The notes beneath the pieces were generated by a model. It made no database searches. It had not been told where the DNA came from and saw only the letters and a list, made by a program, of their open reading frames with translations. Positions 52,031 through 57,698 of a stretch of 57,698 bases of DNA are shown piece by piece. Within the stretch, counting starts at the first letter, position 1; each line of letters opens with the position of its first letter. Both the position numbers and the translations under genes were made by a program. This stretch comes from Bacteroidota bacterium (GTDB lineage Bacteria > Bacteroidota > Bacteroidia > Chitinophagales > Chitinophagaceae), in the NCBI GenBank assembly GCA_018267585.1, contig JAFDYE010000808.1, positions 1 to 57,698 on the forward strand. Direction: 5' to 3'.

Positions 52031-53365
52031 TCAGATCACAGAGCTCGCCACAGAAGACTGCCGACCCTGTATCCGACCGCTCTTCATCAGACCATCATAC
52101 TGACGCATCAGCAATTGAGTCTCGATCTGCTGCAGAGAGTCCAGGATAACGCCCACCATGATCAGCAGCGACGTGCCGCCGAAGAAGGAAGCAAAACCCT
52201 GTGTGATGTCCAGACGCTGGGCAAAACCAGGCAGGATACCTACTATCGCCAGCAGGAACGCGCCCGGCAAAGTGATCTTATCCATGACCGAACCGATATA
52301 GTCCGCCGTAGGCTGACCAGGCTTTACACCCGGAATAAATCCGTTGTTCCGCTTCAGGTCGTCCGCGATCTGCTTGGGATTAAAGATCAACGCCGTATAC
52401 AGGAATGTGAAACCGATTACGATCACGCCGTAGATCACCATGTGGATAAAATCCCGGGGATCCGAGAACAGCCTGGCGAGACCCTTCGTGGAATCAAAGC
52501 TCGCGAAGATCGTTGGCAGGAACATGATCGCCTGCGCAAAGATGATCGGCATTACACCGGCGCTGTTGACCTTCAGCGGCAGGAATTGGCGGGCACCGTT
52601 GAACTGGCGGTTACCAACGATCTGCTTGGCATAATTGACCGGAACCTTGCGGACACCCTGGATCAGAACGATCAGACCCATGATGATAGCAATAAGCACC
52701 GAAACTTCTATAACAAAGATCAAAATGCCACCCGTGCCCTTGGCCAGCTTGGCATTCCATTCCTGGACAAAGCTGCGGGGCAGACGGGCAAGGATCCCGA
52801 TCATGATGATGAGAGAAGTACCATTTCCAAGACCCTTGTCGGTGATCTTCTCACCCAGCCACATCACGAACAGGGTACCTGCCGTAAGGACGATCGGCGT
52901 CGTCAGCCAGAAATAGGCGCTGAAAGAGTCGATGATCGCTTCCTTCCCCAATCCCTTCAGATAAGTAACATAGGCATAAGCCTGGACAAAAGTGACGATC
53001 ACGGTGAGATAACGGGTCCACTGGTTGATCTTCTTCTGACCGCTGGCACCTTCCTTCTGTACCTTCTGCATCTGCGGGATGAGGATCGTCATCAGCTGCA
53101 TAAAGATGCTGGCGGAAATATAAGGCATGATCCCCAGCGCCAGAATAGAGGCCTGGGAAAAGGCCCCACCCGAAAAGGCGTCGATCAGACCGAGCGCCCC
53201 GCTCTTTGCACCGCTGAGCGCGCTCAGCTGGTTGGGATCGATACCCGGCAGCACGATGTATGTGCCAAAACGGTAAACGAATAACAAGGTCAACGTCACG
53301 ATGATCTTACTTTTAAGATCCTCGATGCTCCATATATTTCGTAGTGTCTGTAAGAGTTTCTTCAC
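52031..53365 (-). CDS. secY: Protein translocase subunit SecY
   Basis: A 444-residue channel subunit with ten membrane helices. Recognisable regions are SIEDLKSKIIVTLTLLFVYR (first helix), GIMPYISASIFMQLMTILIP (helix 2), VKPGQPTADYIGSVMDKITL near the end and the C-terminal cytoplasmic tail. It forms the inner-membrane exit for secreted and membrane proteins with SecE/SecG. The start codon is GTG (53365-53363); no ATG fits. It follows rplO by 70 bases. Confidence 0.98.
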   Translation of the reverse strand: MKKLLQTLRNIWSIEDLKSKIIVTLTLLFVYRFGTYIVLPGIDPNQLSALSGAKSGALGLIDAFSGGAFSQASILALGIMPYISASIFMQLMTILIPQMQKVQKEGASGQKKINQWTRYLTVIVTFVQAYAYVTYLKGLGKEAIIDSFSAYFWLTTPIVLTAGTLFVMWLGEKITDKGLGNGTSLIIMIGILARLPRSFVQEWNAKLAKGTGGILIFVIEVSVLIAIIMGLIVLIQGVRKVPVNYAKQIVGNRQFNGARQFLPLKVNSAGVMPIIFAQAIMFLPTIFASFDSTKGLARLFSDPRDFIHMVIYGVIVIGFTFLYTALIFNPKQIADDLKRNNGFIPGVKPGQPTADYIGSVMDKITLPGAFLLAIVGILPGFAQRLDITQGFASFFGGTSLLIMVGVILDSLQQIETQLLMRQYDGLMKSGRIQGRQSSVASSVI

Positions 53366-53435
53366 GGGAACAATGAGTTTATTAGAATGCCAAAAAGACG
53401 CACCACTCCGATGCGTCTGTAAAGCTACATAAAAA

Positions 53436-53885
53436 TTATTTCAAAATTTCGACTGTTCCTCCAACCCCTTCGATAGCAGCCTTGGCTTTCTCGCTCACCG
53501 CATTCACCTTAAAGGTAAGCTTGGCCTTCAGCTCTCCGTTACCCAGGATCTTAACCCGGTCGGTCTGAGCGATTAACCCGTTGATATACAGATTTTCAGG
53601 AGTAAATTCCGTGAGGCTGTACTTTTCAGCCAGCTGCTCGATCTGACCCAGGTTGAAAACTTTATATTCTACCCGGTGAATATTGTTGAAACCACGCTTG
53701 GGGATCCTCCTCTGGATAGGCATCTGACCACCTTCGTGAGCCATTTTGCGCTGATAACCAGCACGGCTCTGTCCACCCTTGTTACCCTTGGTCGAAGTAC
53801 CACCCTTACCGGAAGCTTCACCGCGGCCCAGACGTTTCTCTTTATGCGTTGCGCCTTTTGCAGGCCTGATCGTGTGTAAATTCAT
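53436..53885 (-). CDS. rplO: 50S ribosomal protein L15
   Basis: A 149-residue basic protein beginning MNLHTIRPAKGATHKEKRLG, with the glycine-rich TSTKGNKGGQSRAGYQR that threads into the large subunit and the end KAKAAIEGVGGTVEILK. Length and order (rpmD upstream, secY downstream) are standard. Confidence 0.98.
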   Translation of the reverse strand: MNLHTIRPAKGATHKEKRLGRGEASGKGGTSTKGNKGGQSRAGYQRKMAHEGGQMPIQRRIPKRGFNNIHRVEYKVFNLGQIEQLAEKYSLTEFTPENLYINGLIAQTDRVKILGNGELKAKLTFKVNAVSEKAKAAIEGVGGTVEILK

Positions 53886-53933
53886 GTTGTCGATTTTAAC
53901 TTGCGGGAAAATCTCCCTCGCTTAAATAATAGT

Positions 53934-54116
53934 TTACTTTACTTCTTCCACTTTCACCAGGTGCTCCACCGTACGGACCATACCCAGTATCTGCGGAGTA
54001 GCTTCCACTTCTTTGGTAGCATGCATCTTCTTCAATCCCAGCGCCCTCAGGGTCTGCTTCTGACGCTCAGGACGGTCGATGCCACTCTTTACTTGCGTGA
54101 TCTTGATCTTTGCCAT
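53934..54116 (-). CDS. rpmD: 50S ribosomal protein L30
   Basis: A 60-residue protein, MAKIKITQVKSGIDRPERQK, with TLRALGLKKMHATKEVE and the end LVKVEEVK; the normal short bacterial L30. It lies between rpsE and rplO with gaps of 20 and 48 bases. Confidence 0.97.
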   Translation of the reverse strand: MAKIKITQVKSGIDRPERQKQTLRALGLKKMHATKEVEATPQILGMVRTVEHLVKVEEVK

Positions 54117-54136
54117 AATATTCGATATTATCGGTA

Positions 54137-54655
54137 TTATCCGTTAAAAACTTTCTTTAATGAGATATGACGGGTCCGGCTGACGTTGATAGGCTCACGC
54201 AGCATCGCCAGCGCCTTGAACGTAGCCTTCACCACGTTGTGGGGGTTCGCAGAACCCAGCGACTTAGCCAGAACGTCCGTTACACCGGCGCTCTCCAGGA
54301 CTGCGCGCATGCTGCCTCCTGCGATCACACCCGTACCATGAGCAGCAGGTTTGATCAGCACTTTAGCAGCGCCTTCCTTGGCCAGCTGGTCGTGCGGGAT
54401 AGTGCCATGCATCACCGGAACCTTGATCAGGTTCTTCTTCGCATCTTCGATACCCTTGGTAATCGCTTCCTGAACTTCCTTGGCTTTGCCCAGACCATGA
54501 CCGACTACGCCGTTCTCATTGCCGACAACCACCAATGCAGAGAAGCTGAATGCCCGGCCACCTTTGGTCGTCTTTACAACACGATTGATAGCAACCACCT
54601 TTTCCTTCAGTTCCAGGTCACCGGCTTTAACTCTGTTTAAGATAACTTTTGACAT
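54137..54655 (-). CDS. rpsE: 30S ribosomal protein S5
   Basis: A 172-residue protein with the S5 double-stranded-RNA-binding-like domain ([20 protein letters not shown], then [20 protein letters not shown]) and the C-terminal domain ending [10 protein letters not shown]. It helps decoding accuracy at the small-subunit mRNA entry site. Confidence 0.98.
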   Translation of the reverse strand: MSKVILNRVKAGDLELKEKVVAINRVVKTTKGGRAFSFSALVVVGNENGVVGHGLGKAKEVQEAITKGIEDAKKNLIKVPVMHGTIPHDQLAKEGAAKVLIKPAAHGTGVIAGGSMRAVLESAGVTDVLAKSLGSANPHNVVKATFKALAMLREPINVSRTRHISLKKVFNG

Positions 54656-54696
54656 TGTAATTATTTACGAAGCTTTTTAGAAAAATTCTTTACTGA

Positions 54697-55050
54697 TTAA
54701 AAATTCAGACCACCTTCACGGGCGCCGTCTGCAACAGCCTTGACACGGCCATGATACAGATAACCACCACGATCGAAGATCACGTCCTTCAGACCCAGTT
54801 CGACAGCCTTGCGTGCAACCGCAGCACCGACTAATCTGCTCTTCTCGGACTTCGTACCCTTCTGAGCCACGATATCCTTGTCCTTGGAAGAAGCCGCTAC
54901 GAGCGTCTTGGCGTTGTCGTCATCGATCAGCTGTACGTAAATATCGCTGTTGCTGCGAAATACGGACAGTCTCGGCCGCTGAGCCGTACCCGCTATTTTC
55001 TTGCGGACACGGAACTTGATCTTTTGTCTTCTGATTGCTTTCGTAACCAT
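54697..55050 (-). CDS. rplR: 50S ribosomal protein L18
   Basis: A 117-residue 5S rRNA-binding protein from the ATG at 55050 ([19 protein letters not shown]); an alternative start ten codons upstream lacks support. Signature regions are [20 protein letters not shown] and [20 protein letters not shown]. Confidence 0.97.
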   Translation of the reverse strand: MVTKAIRRQKIKFRVRKKIAGTAQRPRLSVFRSNSDIYVQLIDDDNAKTLVAASSKDKDIVAQKGTKSEKSRLVGAAVARKAVELGLKDVIFDRGGYLYHGRVKAVADGAREGGLNF

Positions 55051-55129
55051 TTTTTCTCTATTTGGACCTCCTGATTCCAACCAGGAGGCATTTTTTAAAA
55101 TTTATTTATACCCGGACGGAACGCGGAGG

Positions 55130-55684
55130 TTATTTACCAGCCGACTTACCAGCCTTCTTACGTACCACTTCACCCACATAACGAACACCCTTGCCCTTGT
55201 ACGGCTCAGGCTTGCGCAGACCACGGATCTTGGCCGCGACCTGACCGATCAGCTGCCGGTCGATCCCTTCCAGCGTGATCTTGGGGTTCTCCCCTTTCTC
55301 CTGGGAAGTAGCGAGCTTCAGCTCCTTGGGTACTTCGAAAATGATGTTGTGAGAATAACCCAGCGCCAGGTCCAGGATATTACCCTGGTTCGACGCCTTA
55401 AAACCTACACCGATCAGCTCCAGCTGCCTCTTGTATCCATCCGTAACACCCTTCACCATGTTTTGAACAAGCGCACGGTACAGACCATGCAGCGCCCGAT
55501 GACGGATCTGATCCGTCGGACGGGTGAAGACCAGGTGGTCGTCCTTTACCTCAGCCTTGATATCGCGGTCGATAGTCTGCTTAAGCTCCCCTTTGGGGCC
55601 TTTTACGGTCAATACATTATCCGCACCTACCGTTACGGTCACACCCTTCGGAAGGGCGATCGGTTGTTTACCTATACGTGACAT
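55130..55684 (-). CDS. rplF: 50S ribosomal protein L6
   Basis: A 184-residue protein with two L6 repeats; MSRIGKQPIALPKGVTVTVG opens the first and RGLRKPEPYKGKGVRYVGEV ends the second. It is followed by rplR after 79 bases. The leader to its upstream gene rpsH is unusually long (133 bases). Confidence 0.98.
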   Translation of the reverse strand: MSRIGKQPIALPKGVTVTVGADNVLTVKGPKGELKQTIDRDIKAEVKDDHLVFTRPTDQIRHRALHGLYRALVQNMVKGVTDGYKRQLELIGVGFKASNQGNILDLALGYSHNIIFEVPKELKLATSQEKGENPKITLEGIDRQLIGQVAAKIRGLRKPEPYKGKGVRYVGEVVRKKAGKSAGK

Positions 55685-55785
55685 AATCAGTTCAATTAAT
55701 TAGATGATTGTTATTCATTTCCCGCCGCCGGCCGATCAGCCTGTATAGGTACTGGCTTAATGTACCGGCAGCTTACTATATAAAT

Positions 55786-55810
55786 GGCCCGCTGCTCATC
55801 GCAGCAGGCC
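55786..55810. repeat. Inverted repeat between rpsH and rplF
   Basis: GGCCCGCTGC, TCATC loop and GCAGCAGGCC: nearly complete pairing around 55786-55810. It has no T run on either strand, so it is more likely an RNA processing or translational-control hairpin than a terminator. Confidence 0.4.
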
Positions 55811-55817
55811 GGTTCGA

Positions 55818-56216
55818 CTAATATACGTAGCAAAGCACTTCGCCGCCAACATTCTGCAGCTTCGCCTCCTTGTCCGTCATCACACCCTTGGAGGTGGAGA
55901 TGATCGCTACACCAAGACCATTCTTCACGCGCTGGAACTCAGCAGGGCTGGCGTACTGACGCAGACCCGGACGGCTGATCCTCTCCAGAGACTTGATCGC
56001 GGGCTCCTTCGTAGCCGGATCATACTTCAATGCGATCTTGATAACACCTTGCTTGGTGTCATCCTCAAACTTGTACTTCAGGATATACCCCTTGTCGTAC
56101 AGTATCTCGGTCATACGCTTCTTCAGGTTCGAAGCCGGGATCTCAACGATCCGGTGATTCGCCATCTGCGCATTACGGATTCTTGTCAGAAAATCTGCTA
56201 TTGGATCAGTAACCAT
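55818..56216 (-). CDS. rpsH: 30S ribosomal protein S8
   Basis: A 132-residue protein beginning [20 protein letters not shown] and ending [20 protein letters not shown]; the region [19 protein letters not shown] is the rRNA-binding C-terminal block. S8 is a known translational regulator of the spc operon in E. coli; whether it acts so here is not shown. Confidence 0.98.
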   Translation of the reverse strand: MVTDPIADFLTRIRNAQMANHRIVEIPASNLKKRMTEILYDKGYILKYKFEDDTKQGVIKIALKYDPATKEPAIKSLERISRPGLRQYASPAEFQRVKNGLGVAIISTSKGVMTDKEAKLQNVGGEVLCYVY

Positions 56217-56377
56217 TGTCTATCTACAATTTATGTCCACCGATTCTGGGATTTACCGAAATTTAACCCATCCCCGGTGGACGTTTAATGATGGGCCTTC
56301 GGCCGGTGGACCCGTGGCCCACCATTTTCCAATTATTTATTTTACAATGCGATATCCTCACCCCAAAGGGGAAAATA

Positions 56378-56647
56378 TTACCAGCTGGCCTTCTTAACAC
56401 CCGGGATCTTGCCGGCGAGGGCCATATCACGGAAGATAACCCTGGAGATACCGAAATAACGGATATATCCCCTGGGGCGGCCAGTCAGCTGGCAGCGGTT
56501 CTTCAGCCTTACAGGAGACGCGTTCCTGGGCAGCTGGTCCAGTGCTTTATAATCACCGGCGGCTTTTAAAGCGGCACGCTTTTCAGCATATTTTGCCGAC
56601 AGCGCTTCCCTTTTTCTTTGTCTAGCCTTTACAGACTCTTTAGCCAT
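56378..56647 (-). CDS. rpsN: 30S ribosomal protein S14
   Basis: An 89-residue protein of the zinc-free type: the C-terminal half has [19 protein letters not shown] and no CxxC pair. The N-terminal [20 protein letters not shown] is basic. It lies 24 bases after rplE and 161 bases before rpsH. Confidence 0.98.
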   Translation of the reverse strand: MAKESVKARQRKREALSAKYAEKRAALKAAGDYKALDQLPRNASPVRLKNRCQLTGRPRGYIRYFGISRVIFRDMALAGKIPGVKKASW

Positions 56648-56671
56648 GTTTTATTACGTTTAGTATTATAA

Positions 56672-57247
56672 TTATTGTTCTTCTTTGCGCATGTTGCGGA
56701 AAGGCATACCCAGCTCTTTCAGCAGCTCGTACGCTTCTTCGTTGGTTGTCGCTGTGGTCACGAACGTGATATCCATACCCGTGATCTTGTTCACCTTGTC
56801 GATATCGATCTCGGGGAAGATGATCTGCTCTGTGATACCCAGCGTATAGTTACCACGGCCATCGAACGACTTCTCGTTGATACCCTTGAAATCACGTACA
56901 CGCGGCAGAGCCGTAGACACCAGGCGGTCCAGGAACTCGAACATCTTCTCGCCGCGCAGCGTGACACGCGCGCCGATCGGCATATTCTTACGCAGCTTGA
57001 AGTTCGAAATGTCCTTCTTGGACTGAGTGGTCACAGCTTTCTGGCCGGTGATCATCGTCAGCTCGTCGACAGCTACTTCCACCAGCTTCTTGTCGGTGAC
57101 AGCGCCATTAACACCACGGTTGATACAGATCTTCTCGAGCTTCGGGGCCTGCATGATCGTAGCATAACCGAATTTCTTCATAAGGGCAGGTACAACTTCT
57201 TTCTTGTACTTGTCTGCCAGACGCGGAGTGTATTTTGCAGTACTCAT
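56672..57247 (-). CDS. rplE: 50S ribosomal protein L5
   Basis: A 191-residue 5S rRNA-binding protein. Signatures are [31 protein letters not shown]-like [20 protein letters not shown] and [20 protein letters not shown]. Its ATG overlaps the rplX stop by four bases (ATGA), so the two are translationally coupled. Confidence 0.98.
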   Translation of the reverse strand: MSTAKYTPRLADKYKKEVVPALMKKFGYATIMQAPKLEKICINRGVNGAVTDKKLVEVAVDELTMITGQKAVTTQSKKDISNFKLRKNMPIGARVTLRGEKMFEFLDRLVSTALPRVRDFKGINEKSFDGRGNYTLGITEQIIFPEIDIDKVNKITGMDITFVTTATTNEEAYELLKELGMPFRNMRKEEQ

Positions 57248-57582
57248 TTGATAACCTCCCCAGATTTTTTAGCGATGCGAACTAATTTCCCGTTCTCCCT
57301 GCTGCGCTTCACCTTCGTGGCGCCGCCAGTCTTGGCATCCCACAGCATAATGTTGGAGATGGCGATGGGAGCTTCCTTCTTCACGATGCCACCCTTGGTG
57401 TTCTGTGCGGAAGGCTTGGTGTGCTTGGTCACGATGTTCACCCCCTCAACCAGGACCTTCGCCTTGTCGGGATAAACTTCCAGGACTTTCCGGGCCTTCT
57501 TCGGGTCCTTATCGTCGCCGGTGATCACTACCACGCTATCACCTTTTTTAATATTGAACTTGGGTTTAAATCTGTTGCTCAT
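57244..57582 (-). CDS. rplX: 50S ribosomal protein L24
   Basis: A 112-residue protein from the ATG at 57582 ([20 protein letters not shown]), with the KOW motif [20 protein letters not shown], which binds 23S rRNA early in assembly. A GTG seven codons upstream is unlikely. It overlaps rplE by four bases. Confidence 0.97.
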   Translation of the reverse strand: MSNRFKPKFNIKKGDSVVVITGDDKDPKKARKVLEVYPDKAKVLVEGVNIVTKHTKPSAQNTKGGIVKKEAPIAISNIMLWDAKTGGATKVKRSRENGKLVRIAKKSGEVIK

Positions 57583-57678
57583 TTTTTTATGTTTTTCCCC
57601 CACACAGACTTTAGAGTCGACTGCGGAGACTTTATTCCTTTTTTATCGTCACCAGCGGCATCACCGGCCGCGCCACAA

Positions 57679-57698
57679 CTACAACACTTCGGGCGCCA
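57679..57698 (-). CDS. rplN: 50S ribosomal protein L14, last codons only
   Basis: The final minus-strand bases read APEVL followed by TAG at 57679, the usual C-terminus of L14 (LAPEVL). Its position directly before rplX is the standard spc order. Only about six codons are in the window. Confidence 0.7.

Noticed and set aside
52019-53284. 421-codon plus-strand frame opposite secY
   Set aside because: Antisense shadow: Asp/His/Arg-rich translation with no domain, fully covered by secY.
56217-56377. Repeated GTCCACCGG in the rpsH-rpsN gap as a mobile or CRISPR-like repeat
   Set aside because: Only two direct copies and one inverse copy within 161 bases, without regular spacing or length; more likely an RNA stem.
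1-57698. Insertion sequences, prophage, CRISPR arrays
   Set aside because: No transposase, integrase, phage structural gene, terminal inverted repeats or regular short repeats were seen.

Overview
The window reads as the chromosome of a Bacteroidota bacterium, most likely a member of the Chitinophagaceae. The evidence is two complete SusC/SusD outer-membrane uptake pairs, a FecI/FecR/STN-TonB-receptor trio, many SPII lipoproteins, promoters of the Bacteroidota TAnnTTTG type, and a rplN-to-secY ribosomal protein operon. The assignment comes from gene content only; no database was searched.

Layout. (1) 1-4110, minus: ECF sigma factor, FecR-type anti-sigma factor and the 5' part of their STN-domain TonB receptor, which runs off the left edge. 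(2) 4348-5469: a small lipoprotein with a clear terminator, and a short EamA permease. (3) 5607-24161, minus: two consecutive SusCD cassettes. The right-hand one is SusC-SusD followed by two paralogous lipoproteins that join a CxxCH c-type haem domain to an FG-GAP/VCBS propeller. The left-hand one is SusC-SusD followed by a very large FG-GAP/UnbV lipoprotein and an S1/P1-like zinc hydrolase. No recognisable glycoside hydrolase or peptidase accompanies either pair. (4) 24414-32672: a sugar-oxidation module. On the minus strand lie an MFS transporter, a Tat-exported sugar isomerase-like TIM barrel, a GMC flavoprotein dehydrogenase and its Tat/lipoprotein small subunit. Divergently on the plus strand lie a Gfo/Idh/MocA oxidoreductase, a second TIM-barrel isomerase, a lipoprotein cytochrome c and a ThuA-domain protein. 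The set resembles known 3-keto-glycoside pathways. A palindrome with an AATCGATT core lies between the two arms. (5) 32697-42198: PAP2 phosphatase, Tat-exported Gfo/Idh protein, two lipoproteins, a dual-FtsX permease, an SGNH-like plus MBOAT O-acyltransferase pair and a DUF1801 protein. (6) 42252-51946: tRNA-Val(GAC), proline dehydrogenase, dipeptide epimerase, acyl-CoA thioesterase, a broken TPR-type gene, PlsC-type acyltransferase, hexitol-phosphatase-like HAD enzyme, ribosomal protein S1, VOC protein, HI0933-type flavoprotein and methionine aminopeptidase. (7) 51954-57698, minus: secY and the spc ribosomal protein genes back to the last codons of rplN.

How the parts may work together (inference): the SusCD pairs would import a substrate, and the haem-propeller lipoproteins and soluble lipoprotein cytochrome c could carry electrons from periplasmic oxidation by the GMC dehydrogenase. 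The isomerases, Gfo/Idh enzymes and ThuA protein would process the keto-sugar products. The most unusual part is the pairing of SusCD with haem-c/propeller lipoproteins next to this oxidation module.
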